Notes under the pieces: model-generated
What the model was told of the DNA's origin: nothing
The model's input: the letters and a program-made list of their open reading frames with translations, nothing else
Database searches by the model: none
Part shown: positions 43,402 to 52,449 of the stretch, in pieces
How positions within the stretch are numbered: position 1 is the first letter of the stretch
Layout: each line of letters opens with the position of its first letter
NCBI RefSeq assembly: GCF_026168515.1
Contig: NZ_CP093443.1
Location: 310,001-374,000 of the forward strand
Direction of reading: 5' to 3'
DNA from: Brevibacterium spongiae
GTDB taxonomy: Bacteria > Actinomycetota > Actinomycetes > Actinomycetales > Brevibacteriaceae
DNA: 64,000 nucleotides
Made by a program: the position numbers and the translations under genes

Positions 43402-43442
43402 TACCCAAGGGGGTATGCAGTAAATATACCCTTAGGGGTATA
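43402..43442. promoter_or_regulatory. Paired CsoR/CstR-type operators
   Basis: ATACCCAAGGGGGTAT (43402-43417) and ATACCCTTAGGGGTAT (43427-43442) are two dyads of the ATACCC-N4-GGGTAT type known for CsoR/CstR/RcnR-family repressors, in the divergent promoter between the 61-residue protein and the repressor gene. Centre-to-centre spacing is 25 bp. Confidence 0.8.
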
Positions 43443-43477
43443 GTTGATGTCAACATCGAGAACGTGAAAGGACGACG

Positions 43478-43798
43478 ATGAGCGAACGCGACACGTCCCC
43501 GGCTGAGCCGGCGAACGCAGAGGGCGACCCGGGAGAGCGGATGCTCGCCGACCCTGCCGCGCAGAAGAAGGTCCTCAATCGACTGCGCCGGGCACAGGGG
43601 CAGCTCGGCGCGGTGATCACCGCTGTGGAGGACGGAAGCCACTGTCGAGACGTCATCCACCAGCTCTCGGCGGTGTCGAAGGCACTCGACCGGGCGGGAT
43701 TCCTCATTATCTCGACGGCACTGCGGGAGTGCCTCGAGGATGACGAGGACGAAGTGCGCACTGAAGAGCTCGAGAAGCTCTTCCTCTCAATGGCCTGA
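43478..43798 (+). CDS. CsoR/CstR-family (DUF156) repressor, persulfide-sensing type likely
   Basis: A 106-residue, all-helical repressor. The DUF156 core is [21 protein letters not shown], with the first sensing Cys in GSHCRDV and the second in STALREC. The His four residues before the second Cys that completes the copper site of CsoR is replaced by Ala, so a CstR-like persulfide sensor with two Cys is more likely than a copper sensor. Control of an MBL-rhodanese enzyme agrees. It is transcribed away from that operon and overlaps the paired operators at its promoter. Copy at 56140-56460. Confidence 0.9.
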   Translation: MSERDTSPAEPANAEGDPGERMLADPAAQKKVLNRLRRAQGQLGAVITAVEDGSHCRDVIHQLSAVSKALDRAGFLIISTALRECLEDDEDEVRTEELEKLFLSMA

Positions 43799-43806
43799 TG
43801 AGGACG

Positions 43807-43847
43807 GAGGGGTGTGACGGGGCACGTGCCTAAGGCCCCTACCCCTC
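43807..43847. terminator. Bidirectional terminator-like stem-loop
   Basis: GAGGGGT pairs with ACCCCTC, and an inner GGGGC/GCCCC stem lies between, centred between the converging CstR-like gene and the SNF2 helicase gene. It overlaps the helicase stop codon. No U-tract is seen. Confidence 0.5.
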
Positions 43848-46800
43848 GAGCAGCCCCTTGATGTCCGCGGCGGTCACGGTCTGGCTGAAGGCTTGGCCGC
43901 CGGGTCCGCGACCCTCATAGGTGCCGGAATCCGACATGAGCTCGTCGAAGAGTTCGGCCTTGCGCTTCTGCAGGGCGAGCACCTTCTCCTCAATCGTGCC
44001 TTCGGCGACGTAGCGATAGACCATGACGTTCTTCGTCTGCCCGATCCTGTGTGCCCGATCGATCGCCTGATTCTCCGAGGCAGGATTCCACCACGGATCC
44101 ATGAGGAAGACGTAGTCCGCCTCGGTGAGGTTGAGCCCGAACCCGCCGGCCTTGAGGCTGATGAGGAACACCGGCGCCTCACCCGAGCGGAACGCATCAA
44201 CCACGGCCCCGCGATTCCGCGTCGTTCCGTCGAGGACGACATAGGGGATGCCGCGGCGATCGAGCTCGGCAGCGACATTGGACAGGAACGACGTGAACTG
44301 GCTGAACACGATCGACCGGTGGCCTTCGGCGATGACATCGTCGAGCCGTTCCAAGAGCGCAGCCAGCTTCGACGATGGAACCTCGGCATGTTCGGCATCG
44401 ACGATGGACGGATCGAGTGCGAGCATCCTCAGCAGCGTCAGCGACCGGAAGACGATGAACCGCTGTTTGTCGTATTCGCTGTCGATGAAGCCGAGGATCT
44501 TCTTCCGCTCCTTCTGTAGAATCCGATCGTAGAGTCTCCGGTGCGCCGAATTGAGCTCGACGGAGATGACCTGCTCCTGCTTCTCCGGCAGATCCGCGGC
44601 GACGAGGTCCTTCGTCCGACGCATCATGAATGGGCGGATCCTCCGCTGCAGCCTCTGCATCCGTCCCGGGTTCTCACCCGATTCGATCGGTCGGACGTAC
44701 TCCTCCTCGAACCGGTGCGGTGACGGGAACAGTCCGGGTGCCGTGATCGACAACAGCGCCCACACGTCCTTGAGCGAGTTCTCCAGCGGTGTTCCGGTCA
44801 GCGCGAGCCGGAACGGTGCCCGTACTTCCTTCGCCGCCAGGTGCGTCTGTGCGGAGGAGTTCTTCACGAACTGGGCCTCGTCGAGGATGAGGCCCGCCCA
44901 CTCCATCCGCGAGATCGGAGTCTCCTCCAACCTCAGCATCGCGTACGACATGACGATGACATCGGCACCGCGAGCCACCTCGGCGAGGGAGATCCCACGT
45001 GCCCGCGTCGACTCGGCCACGACGCGAACGTCGAGGTCAGGGGTGAACGCGGCGGCCTCCTTCACCCAGTTCGGGACCACTGAGGTGGGAGCGACGACGA
45101 GGAAGGGGGTGCTCGCCTTCGCGTGCTTGATGAGTGCGAGCGTCTGCAGGGTTTTGCCCAGGCCCATGTCGTCGGCGAGGATTCCGCCGAGGCGGCACCG
45201 GTACAGCAGCGCCAACCACCGGAAGCCCTGCACCTGATACGGGCGCAGCTTCGCACCGTTCAGGTCGGGCACCTCGGTGGCGGGCAGGTGCTCGAGGTCG
45301 GCCAATGCGCGGACCGATTCCTGCCAGGTCACGGCGGGTTCTGACTCGTCGGCGAGGTCCTCGAAATCCGACCACAGGCCCACGTGCATCCGGGAGATCT
45401 TCGGTGCTCCGGGTTCCCATTCGGGAATGAGGTCCGCCTCGGCGAGGAGGGCCTTGAGCTTGTCGAAGATGGGCTTGTTCAGCGACAGGAACGAATCGTC
45501 GGAGAGCTTGATCTTCTTCGTCCCGGCCGCCAGGGCCTTGTACAGCTTGACGAAGGGGACCGGGCGGCCGTCGATGCTGATCTGGAAGCCGAGGTCGAAC
45601 CAGTCGTTCTTCTCCGACTCGACCGAGGTGATCTTCACGTTCGGTTCTCTGCCGAGCTCCCGGTAGGGCTGCTTCTTCCCGCGCGTGATGACCTTGACGT
45701 GCTCGATCTCTTCGAGCCCGGGCAGGACGTTGACGACGAAGTCCGCGGTGTCCGCGTCGTCGAGTTCGACGTCCTTGATGCCCGGTAGAGCGGAGCCGGT
45801 TTCGTGGGTGTCGGCAAGGAGCTTGTCGACCTCAGCGACGACGGCATCTTCGAAGTCGAGTTCGCGTTGCTCCGCATATTCCCTCGCCGAGGCGGCGCTG
45901 AGCCTCAATCGGTCGATGACGGGGAAGGTGCGGCGGGGCCCCTGGTATTCCCAGTACCAGCGCAAGGAGAGTTTGTCGCCGGCGCCGAAGGCGGCGAAGA
46001 CGACGAGGCGGGGGCGGCCGTATTGGGGGAAGGTGACGGTGGCGTCGCTGCTGATGACCTCGGCGCTGGAGCGCAGCTGCGGGTAGTACTCCTCGAAGAA
46101 CTCTTCGGCCTCGGCCGCGGGGATCGTGATCGGCCCGGGGGATTGGAGCACGGGCAGCGCGGATTCCTTCGTCGGGGTCTCCGCGGGGGCGAGGGTGACA
46201 GTGAAACCGCTGGTGATGTCGATGCCGAAGAAGCCGTGCGTCCAGATGGGTTTGATCAGTCCGGGGGCGTATTCGCGTTCGTCGATCGTTGCCCGCGTCT
46301 GCACCTGCAGGCGGTTCTGGCTGCGGCGGATATCGATCGCGGCCTTCGCGCTGTGCCCGATGCGGACGATCATATCCGGATTGATGCCGACGAATTCGAT
46401 GCCGAGCTTCGTCCCCTGCGTGAAGTGATCCCACAGCAGGGGAGTGCGGAAATCGCCGAGGTGGTACGGCGCCCCGTCGGGGGTGAAGTCCGTTTTCCCG
46501 CGGGTGCGCAGTCCCGCGAGTTGGGTGAACCATTCCTGGTGGGCCGGGTCGATGTCGAACTGCCGGGCCATGCGGTCGATGGTGCGCCAGGTCAGGGACT
46601 TCTTCACCCAGTTGCCGGACTCGCTGAGCATGAGCGGACGGATCGCGAGGCTCGGATTCGCGCCCGGGGTGACGTCGTCCTTGTCGAGGAGGACGGAGTG
46701 CTGAGCTTCGAACCAAGTGCGGGGGATGACCTGGACGAGCTCGAATCCCAAGGCCACGGGTGTGTGTGAGTGCGGAGCCGCCTCGGCGAGTGGGGCGAAG

Positions 46801-46853
46801 GCATCACGCCAATCGGCGGGGAGGGCGGTGGGGGTCGGGGAGGTCTCGGGCAC
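43839..46853 (-). CDS. SNF2-family DEAD/DEAH helicase
   Basis: A 1004-residue protein with a long N-terminal region (residues 1-540, with no zinc SWIM motif that I could see) and a C-terminal SNF2 ATPase: Walker A region GGILADDMGLGKTLQT near 575, DEAQ box in LILDEAQFVKN, LTGTPLENSLKD, then the helicase C domain with IVFSQFTSFL, LKAGGFGLNL and RAHRIGQTKNV. Such bacterial Swi2/Snf2 (HepA-like) proteins remodel nucleic-acid/protein complexes. The start is GTG at 46853. A heavily deleted copy lies at 56554-56996 and a third short N-terminal relic at 59745-59797. Confidence 0.92.
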   Translation of the reverse strand: MPETSPTPTALPADWRDAFAPLAEAAPHSHTPVALGFELVQVIPRTWFEAQHSVLLDKDDVTPGANPSLAIRPLMLSESGNWVKKSLTWRTIDRMARQFDIDPAHQEWFTQLAGLRTRGKTDFTPDGAPYHLGDFRTPLLWDHFTQGTKLGIEFVGINPDMIVRIGHSAKAAIDIRRSQNRLQVQTRATIDEREYAPGLIKPIWTHGFFGIDITSGFTVTLAPAETPTKESALPVLQSPGPITIPAAEAEEFFEEYYPQLRSSAEVISSDATVTFPQYGRPRLVVFAAFGAGDKLSLRWYWEYQGPRRTFPVIDRLRLSAASAREYAEQRELDFEDAVVAEVDKLLADTHETGSALPGIKDVELDDADTADFVVNVLPGLEEIEHVKVITRGKKQPYRELGREPNVKITSVESEKNDWFDLGFQISIDGRPVPFVKLYKALAAGTKKIKLSDDSFLSLNKPIFDKLKALLAEADLIPEWEPGAPKISRMHVGLWSDFEDLADESEPAVTWQESVRALADLEHLPATEVPDLNGAKLRPYQVQGFRWLALLYRCRLGGILADDMGLGKTLQTLALIKHAKASTPFLVVAPTSVVPNWVKEAAAFTPDLDVRVVAESTRARGISLAEVARGADVIVMSYAMLRLEETPISRMEWAGLILDEAQFVKNSSAQTHLAAKEVRAPFRLALTGTPLENSLKDVWALLSITAPGLFPSPHRFEEEYVRPIESGENPGRMQRLQRRIRPFMMRRTKDLVAADLPEKQEQVISVELNSAHRRLYDRILQKERKKILGFIDSEYDKQRFIVFRSLTLLRMLALDPSIVDAEHAEVPSSKLAALLERLDDVIAEGHRSIVFSQFTSFLSNVAAELDRRGIPYVVLDGTTRNRGAVVDAFRSGEAPVFLISLKAGGFGLNLTEADYVFLMDPWWNPASENQAIDRAHRIGQTKNVMVYRYVAEGTIEEKVLALQKRKAELFDELMSDSGTYEGRGPGGQAFSQTVTAADIKGLLEG

Positions 46854-46968
46854 CTTGCCATCTTCTCATTGCGCGGTGACACGAGGCGTGGGGCAGGGTA
46901 AGGGCCTGCTTGGACGTCGGGATGTCGGAAGGATCGTCCGTGCTGGTATCTGGCGAAGTGAAACTGAT

Positions 46969-47036
46969 GCGCTGATCGGCGACATCGGACTCGGTTCGCT
47001 GTAGAACGAGCTCGAGCCGAAATCACCGATCAGCGC
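46969..47036. repeat. 68-bp imperfect palindrome after the ketone-degradation operon
   Basis: The outer 11 bases (GCGCTGATCGG at 46969-46979 and its inverse at 47026-47036) pair perfectly, and 17 of the first 20 positions of each arm pair. It lies 35 bp beyond the SDR stop on the minus strand, in the 217-bp gap before the SNF2 gene, where no other feature is visible. It may terminate the operon or be a small palindromic mobile element. Confidence 0.55.
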
Positions 47037-47070
47037 AATTCGCATTCTGTTGTGTTGCAGGTGCGCGGTA

Positions 47071-47826
47071 CTACTGCGCGATGTACCCGCCGTCGACGAC
47101 CATTTCGGACCCATTCATGAACGAAGATTCGTCCGACGCAAGGAAGAGGACACAGTTGGACACTTCCTCAGGCTGTGCAGCACGGGCGAGAATGGTCGGT
47201 CCCAGAAGGGCTTTGGCGCCGTCAGGGTCGGCGAGGATGTCACTCGTCATGGCCGTGTCGATCACTCCGGGGTGAACAGAATTCACCCGAATGCCCGAGT
47301 CTGCGAAATCGACGGCAGCAGCCTTGGTGAGCGATCTGACTGCTCCCTTCGATGCTTCATAGGCAGCTGCATTGGGCGCGCCGATGATCGCGTACATCGA
47401 CGAGATGTTGACGATCGACGGAGCGGCGGAATTCTGCATCGCGGGCCGGACGGCCCGACAGCCGAGGAAGGTTCCCTTGGCGTTGATATTGATGATCTGA
47501 TCCCACTCCGCTTCTGTCGTGTCCTGAAGCGATTTGAATGCCAGGACGCCGGCATTGTTGACGAGGACATCTACTCGTCCGTGAGCATCCACGACTTGTT
47601 TGACAACTCGGTCCCAGTCTGAGGATTCGGAAACGTCATGGTGGACGAAGGAGGCTTGGCCGCCGGCGTCTGCGATGAGGCGGACAGTTTCCTCGCCGCC
47701 GGTGTCGTTGACGTCAGTGACGAAGACTGTTGCTCCGTGTTCGGCCAAGAGCTGTGAATGTGTGCGCCCCATTCCCTGCGCTCCGCCGGTGACGATGGCG
47801 ACTTTGCCCTCGAGTCTTAAGCTCAT
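47071..47826 (-). CDS. Short-chain dehydrogenase, cyclic or secondary alcohol type
   Basis: A 251-residue classical SDR. NAD-binding TGGAQGMGRTHSQLL and the NNAG motif are at the N-terminal side; the catalytic Ser is in NISSMYAIIG, with Tyr and Lys in AAYEASKGA. It resembles cyclohexanol dehydrogenase-like enzymes that oxidise a secondary alcohol to the ketone used by the monooxygenase of this cluster. GAAGGGAAC precedes the ATG. It is the last gene of the minus-strand cluster, 21 bases after the ALDH gene. Confidence 0.88.
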   Translation of the reverse strand: MSLRLEGKVAIVTGGAQGMGRTHSQLLAEHGATVFVTDVNDTGGEETVRLIADAGGQASFVHHDVSESSDWDRVVKQVVDAHGRVDVLVNNAGVLAFKSLQDTTEAEWDQIININAKGTFLGCRAVRPAMQNSAAPSIVNISSMYAIIGAPNAAAYEASKGAVRSLTKAAAVDFADSGIRVNSVHPGVIDTAMTSDILADPDGAKALLGPTILARAAQPEEVSNCVLFLASDESSFMNGSEMVVDGGYIAQ

Positions 47827-47847
47827 GATCGGTTCCCTTCTTATGTG

Positions 47848-49230
47848 TTAGTCCTGGACCCGCGTATTGCGGACCAGCTTTTTGTTGGCAAATTCGTTGA
47901 ACCCGTAATGGGACAGTTCTCGGCCGTACCCAGACCGTTTGACGCCGCCGAATGGCAGTTCAGGTGAGCTTTTCGACGTGCTGTTGATCCACACCATTCC
48001 AGTCTCCAGAGCGCCGGTCACACGACTTGCCCGACTCATGTCTTCGGTGAAAATGCTGGCGGCGAGACCGTATGGGGAGTCGTTGGCCAAATCAATGGCC
48101 TGCTCTTCAGTCTCAAATTGATGGACGACTCCGACTGGCCCGAAGAGTTCCGTATTGTAGACATCCATCGTCGGGTCGACGTCGGCCAGCAGCGTGGGTG
48201 AGTAGAATGCTTCGTTTCCTTCGGCAGCGCCGCCCTCAAGTACGACCGAAGCTCCCGCAGATACTGCCTGTCCGATGATCTCGTCGAGTTCGGCTGCCGC
48301 TTGCTGAGAGGACAGCGGTCCCAGATTCGTCTCGGTCATCGTGGGGTCGGACGGCTCGAACGCCGTCATACGCTCGGCGAGCATTGAGACGAAGTCGTCG
48401 TACACGGCCGTGTGGACGATGATCCGTTTGGTGGCAGTGCAGGCTTGACCTGCATTGAAGAGGCGGTTCGCCGCTGCAGCCTGAGCAGCCTCTTCGAGAT
48501 CGGCGTCGTCGAAGACGAGAAGCGGATCCGAACCTCCGAGTTCGAGTACGCACTTCTTCAGATTGCGACCGGCGACTTCGGCGACTGCGGCGCCGGCCTG
48601 TTCGGACCCTGTCAGCGATACTCCCTGTATCCGGGGGTCGGCGATGGCATCTGCGACCTGCGTCGAGGAGATGAATGCATTGATGTAGACGCCTTTGGGA
48701 AGCCCCGCAGAAGTCAGCGTCTCCTCGATCTTCTGTGCAGCCTGGGGGCAGTTGCGAGCATGCTTGACGATGATCGAATTGCCCAATGCAATGTTTGGTG
48801 CGGCGAAGCGGGCAACCTGATAGTAGGGAAAATTCCAGGGCATGACCCCAATCAGCGGGCCGATGGGCTCCGTGCGTACCACTGCGGTCCCTGATCCTGA
48901 TATCTCCAGATGCTCCTCGGCGAGGAGCTCATCGAGGTTGTCGGCGTAATACTGGTAGATCTGTGCGGACAGCTCCACTTCGCCGCGGGCTTGTGCGACT
49001 GGCTTGCCCATTTCCATTGTGATGAGGTTTGCCAGTTCTTCGCTGGAGTCGCGGTGCTGTTGTGCGATTCGCGCGAGGATCGTCTTTCGATCGGTTGTCT
49101 CTCTGGTGCGCCACGAGTGGTAGGCCTCCTCACTGGAGGCGATGATCGACTGTAATGCGGAATCCGAGATCTCGTCGAAAGTGGCGAGCGTCCGTCCGGT
49201 CGCCGGATTGATAGTGCTGTAGACAGCCAC
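47848..49230 (-). CDS. NAD(P)-dependent aldehyde dehydrogenase (succinate-semialdehyde DH-like)
   Basis: A 460-residue ALDH. Active-site Glu lies in VLELGGSDPLLV and Cys in NAGQACTATKR; the N-terminal block MPWNFPYYQVARF and the C-terminal LPFGGVKRSGYGRELSHYG are typical of GabD/Sad-type enzymes. GTG at 49230 has GAGGA seven bases before it. In a Baeyer-Villiger pathway it would oxidise the aldehyde or semialdehyde formed from the hydroxy acid after ester cleavage. A TGTTCC-N5-GGAACA dyad 71 bp upstream suggests its own promoter. Confidence 0.9.
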   Translation of the reverse strand: MAVYSTINPATGRTLATFDEISDSALQSIIASSEEAYHSWRTRETTDRKTILARIAQQHRDSSEELANLITMEMGKPVAQARGEVELSAQIYQYYADNLDELLAEEHLEISGSGTAVVRTEPIGPLIGVMPWNFPYYQVARFAAPNIALGNSIIVKHARNCPQAAQKIEETLTSAGLPKGVYINAFISSTQVADAIADPRIQGVSLTGSEQAGAAVAEVAGRNLKKCVLELGGSDPLLVFDDADLEEAAQAAAANRLFNAGQACTATKRIIVHTAVYDDFVSMLAERMTAFEPSDPTMTETNLGPLSSQQAAAELDEIIGQAVSAGASVVLEGGAAEGNEAFYSPTLLADVDPTMDVYNTELFGPVGVVHQFETEEQAIDLANDSPYGLAASIFTEDMSRASRVTGALETGMVWINSTSKSSPELPFGGVKRSGYGRELSHYGFNEFANKKLVRNTRVQD

Positions 49231-49300
49231 GTTGGTGTCCTCTCTGAAGAATGCCGGTTGCAGGTGTGAAAAACATTAGGGCTGTGGTGCATGCCGCCGC

Positions 49301-49317
49301 TGTTCCAATGCGGAACA
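49301..49317. promoter_or_regulatory. TGTTCC-N5-GGAACA dyad, candidate activator site
   Basis: A perfect 6-5-6 inverted repeat in the 230-bp gap before the ALDH gene. The same pattern with one mismatch (TGTTCC-N5-GAAACA) occurs at 53516-53532 in the divergent esterase/AcoR promoter, so it may be the binding site of the AcoR-like regulator. The rest of the gap shows no gene. Confidence 0.5.
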
Positions 49318-49460
49318 AGCTGCCACTGGTTGGGCTCGCGACGACAGCGAAATCGGACTTGTATAACACGGCCCTGGCGGATCCGACCGAGTCGGATGAG
49401 ATGACGCTGGCGCCCGCGGCGCGCCGGAGAAGTCGTCTCCTGCTGTGCCGTTGAGCGTCG

Positions 49461-50525
49461 TCAGTTCGAATGGAGCACTATCCGCCCTCGCACTTTTCCG
49501 GCGCGAAGGTCGTCCAGTCCAGAGTTGATGCTTTCGGCGTTCAGAGGTCGGGGACTGATGGGGATCTTCGGCAGGTCGCTGCGCTTCGCGAGCTGCACGA
49601 CGTCTTTCAGCTCGTCGAGACTGCCCACGTAGTTACCTCGCACGGTGAGGGCTTTGAGCGCTGTTACAGCAGTCGGCATGACGAACTCCCCGCCGAACAA
49701 TCCGACGAGCACACAGATGCCGCCCTTGGTCAGTGCGTCAAATCCCAAAGTCACTGTTTCGCCGGTGTTGACGAAGTCGATCACTGCGCTGACGGGTCCG
49801 CCGGCCCGGCTCTTGAGCTTTGCGGATCCTTCGCCATCGGAAGAATTCACGATTGTCGTGGCACCCAGTTTCTGCGCCGCCCGGAGATTCTCATCGTTGA
49901 CATCAACGGCTGCGATATTCCGGTGACCTACGGCGCTGAGCATCGCGATTGCCATCAGTCCGACCCCACCGGCACCGATCACGGCGATTGTTTCGTCAGG
50001 GGCCGCAAACTCTCGTGCCTTCCGAACTGCGGAATATGAAGTGACTCCTGAACAGCCGAGCGTGGCTGCCCAAGCAGCATCGAGACCAGTGATATCGACA
50101 AGGTATTTTTCATGGGGTACGAGTATCTCTTCGGCGAAACCGCCAGGTCGGAAGATCCCGAGTGCTTGGCTGCTGTCACAGTAGTTCTCCTGATGGGCCA
50201 GGCACCGGCCACATTCTCCGCAGCCGATCCAGGGAAAGACCAGCCGCTTCTCCCCGATAAGTGACTCATCTGCAGAATCGCCGACAGCAATGACCTCTCC
50301 GACGGTTTCATGCCCCATCACTGCGGGAAGGGTCAACCCTCTGTCCGTCATGGACATAAAGCCCCGGGAACCGAGATCGTAACCCCCGGCTTGAACATGG
50401 GTATCGGTGTGGCAGATACCCGAGTGTGTAACTTTCAGCAGCACTTGGTGATCCACCGGGGTAGGGGTGCTCAACTCGATCTCCGAGACAGGACTCGAGA
50501 TCTTCTCAATAGCAAAGGCTTTCAT
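49461..50525 (-). CDS. Zinc-dependent alcohol dehydrogenase
   Basis: A 354-residue medium-chain dehydrogenase. Catalytic zinc ligands: Cys in HSGICHTDTHVQ, His-Glu in VMGHETVGEV and a later Cys in TLGCSGVTSYSA. Structural zinc: the four Cys of GCGECGRCLAHQENYC. The Rossmann loop is AVIGAGGVGLMAIAML. GAGGA six bases before the ATG decides the start. It could oxidise the alcohol released by the esterase, before the ALDH. It is separated from the monooxygenase gene by a 15-bp-stem hairpin. Confidence 0.9.
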   Translation of the reverse strand: MKAFAIEKISSPVSEIELSTPTPVDHQVLLKVTHSGICHTDTHVQAGGYDLGSRGFMSMTDRGLTLPAVMGHETVGEVIAVGDSADESLIGEKRLVFPWIGCGECGRCLAHQENYCDSSQALGIFRPGGFAEEILVPHEKYLVDITGLDAAWAATLGCSGVTSYSAVRKAREFAAPDETIAVIGAGGVGLMAIAMLSAVGHRNIAAVDVNDENLRAAQKLGATTIVNSSDGEGSAKLKSRAGGPVSAVIDFVNTGETVTLGFDALTKGGICVLVGLFGGEFVMPTAVTALKALTVRGNYVGSLDELKDVVQLAKRSDLPKIPISPRPLNAESINSGLDDLRAGKVRGRIVLHSN

Positions 50526-50597
50526 ATCTTGTCCTCTGTTCCTTCTGCGGACATTGTTCTGGCATCCGTCGTCGCCTCTCGGTGAAGTCGCATCTGG

Positions 50598-50630
50598 TGG
50601 TGCCGAGGCGGTGCAACCGCCTCGGCACCA
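50598..50630 (-). terminator. Strong hairpin between the BVMO and ADH genes
   Basis: TGGTGCCGAGGCGGT pairs perfectly with its inverse around a three-base GCA loop (15-bp stem). It lies 56 bases after the BVMO stop and 73 bases before the ADH start. No U-tract follows on the minus strand, so it may be partial terminator, processing or stability hairpin giving more BVMO than ADH message. Confidence 0.6.
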
Positions 50631-50685
50631 GGGATTCTGCGACCACTTCGAATTCGGCCGGGCGAGTCAGGGATGATGCTCTGCC

Positions 50686-52332
50686 TCAGGCCGACTGTGA
50701 TACGGGCTCGTATTTGATGGCGAAGTCGCTGTATCCACTCTTGGCAACCTCATCGAGCTTGGCGCGATAGTTGCCCAATCCGCCGAGATAGAAGAGGACC
50801 GATGGCTTCTTCCCGGGAATGTTTGCGCCGAAGATCCACGAATCGACCTTTGCGAAAACTGTCGCGTTGGCAATCGTTGTGCAGGTGTCTGTCCATTCCT
50901 CGACGGCTTCCTCTTTCGGCTCGATCGAGGAGATGCCATGTTCCTCTGCGTACCCGATCAGATCAGTGATCCACTCCACCTGCGTCTGGATACTGGGAAC
51001 CAGGTTCGTGAATGGACCGTTGGGGCCCAACACCATGAACCAGTTCGGGAATTCTGCAGATGCGATACCGAGGAAGCTGTCCGGATGACCATCCCAGCGG
51101 TCGTTGATATGTTTGCCGCCTCGCCCGCGAATTTCCATCTTTCGGTAATTGCCGTCGACAGCGTCGAATCCAGTGGCGAAGACAATGACGTCCAGCTCAT
51201 GCAATGTGCCGTCGTCGGTGACGATGCCATCTGCCGTGATTTTGCTGATCGGTGTTTCGCGGAGCGCGACGACATCGACATTGTCCTGATTGAAGGTCTG
51301 GTAGAAACCGTCATCGCAGAGCGGGCGGCGAGCATAGAGGCCCTGAGGGGTCAGTTTGCGGGCCGTTTCCGGATCTGTCACTGTCTCTGCGATCTTCGAA
51401 CGGATAAACGCTGCTGCGGCCTCATTCGACTCTTCGTCGACTGCCAGGTCAGAGAACGTGCCGAACATGAAATGGAAGCCATTGCCGCGTTCCCATGCTG
51501 ACTGGAACACACGGCGCTGCTCCTCCTCTGACACCGACGATGCCGGCGTCGTCGACTCTTCGAAGCCGAAAGCGACATTCGAGCTGTATACCTGATCCCA
51601 GATGGCGTCGAAATTGCGTTTCGTCTCCGCGATTTCGGCGTCAGAGACAGGGCGTTTTCCTACCGGAACCGAATATTGAGGCGTACGAATGAAATGGGTG
51701 AGGTGGCTGGCGACCTTGCCGAGCGCGGTGACGACCTGAGTGCCCGTCGATCCTGAGCCGATGACTCCTACTCGTTTCTGTGAGAGATCGATGCCCTCGG
51801 GCCAGGCCCCGGTGTGAAGCAGTTCGCCGTCGAAATCATCCACGCCGGGAATGTCGGGAGTGTTGATCTTCGACAGGAGTCCCACGGCATTGACGATGTA
51901 CTTCGCGCGATAGACGGCGCCGGAGTCCGTCGTCACAGTCCAACGACTTGTGTTCTCGTCGAATACTGCTGACGTAGCCTCAACTCCGAAGGTGAAATGA
52001 CGGCGCAGATCGTACCTGTCCACCACCCGATTGAGGTACTCAAGAATCTCAGGTTGAGTCAGGTACGACTCGTCCCAGGTGTCCTCTTGCAGCAGGTCTT
52101 TGTCGAAGGAGAATCGATAGACGAAGCTCTCTGTGTCTGACAGGGCTCCGGGGTACCTGTTCCAGTACCAAGTGCCTCCAGGTCCTCCAGCTTTTTCGAT
52201 GCCGATGACGCTCATGTTCATTTCATTGGCGAGTCGGTGGACCGCGTAGATCCCGCCGAACCCGGCCCCGATGACGACCGCATCGATTTCCGTGACGGTT
52301 GTTTCTGCAGCTTCGGAATGTGTTTCGATCAT
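50686..52332 (-). CDS. Baeyer-Villiger monooxygenase, cyclohexanone monooxygenase-like
   Basis: A 548-residue, single-component FAD/NADPH monooxygenase that inserts oxygen next to a ketone carbonyl, giving an ester or lactone. The type I BVMO fingerprint is intact: FDGELLHTGAWP (F-x-G-x3-H-x3-W-P), flanked by the FAD Rossmann GAGFGGIYAVHRL and NADPH Rossmann GSGSTGTQVV. YPGALSDTESFVYRFSFD and the GFDAVDGNYRKMEIRGRGG region fit cyclohexanone monooxygenases. Two such enzymes are known from a Brevibacterium strain (HCU). Ring versus linear ketone preference is not decidable here. Start ATG with GAAAGAG. Confidence 0.95.
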   Translation of the reverse strand: MIETHSEAAETTVTEIDAVVIGAGFGGIYAVHRLANEMNMSVIGIEKAGGPGGTWYWNRYPGALSDTESFVYRFSFDKDLLQEDTWDESYLTQPEILEYLNRVVDRYDLRRHFTFGVEATSAVFDENTSRWTVTTDSGAVYRAKYIVNAVGLLSKINTPDIPGVDDFDGELLHTGAWPEGIDLSQKRVGVIGSGSTGTQVVTALGKVASHLTHFIRTPQYSVPVGKRPVSDAEIAETKRNFDAIWDQVYSSNVAFGFEESTTPASSVSEEEQRRVFQSAWERGNGFHFMFGTFSDLAVDEESNEAAAAFIRSKIAETVTDPETARKLTPQGLYARRPLCDDGFYQTFNQDNVDVVALRETPISKITADGIVTDDGTLHELDVIVFATGFDAVDGNYRKMEIRGRGGKHINDRWDGHPDSFLGIASAEFPNWFMVLGPNGPFTNLVPSIQTQVEWITDLIGYAEEHGISSIEPKEEAVEEWTDTCTTIANATVFAKVDSWIFGANIPGKKPSVLFYLGGLGNYRAKLDEVAKSGYSDFAIKYEPVSQSA

Positions 52333-52449
52333 GGTGTTTGCTCTTTCAGTTTTGATGGCCGGCGGATACAGCCGGCGGGCGATATTTCGGAACTGCCAGG
52401 ACAGATGAACGCTGGATGGCAGAGATTTCGAGATATCAAGCAGGGAGGT

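Noticed and set aside
43478-43798. Copper-sensing CsoR
   Set aside because: The copper-ligand His is replaced by Ala in both copies, and the controlled gene is a persulfide-type enzyme, not a copper exporter.
50537-50553. Third TGTTCC-N5-type dyad before the ADH gene
   Set aside because: Only four of six bases match in the second arm (CGGACA), and the sequence overlaps the 5' side of the ribosome site; too weak.
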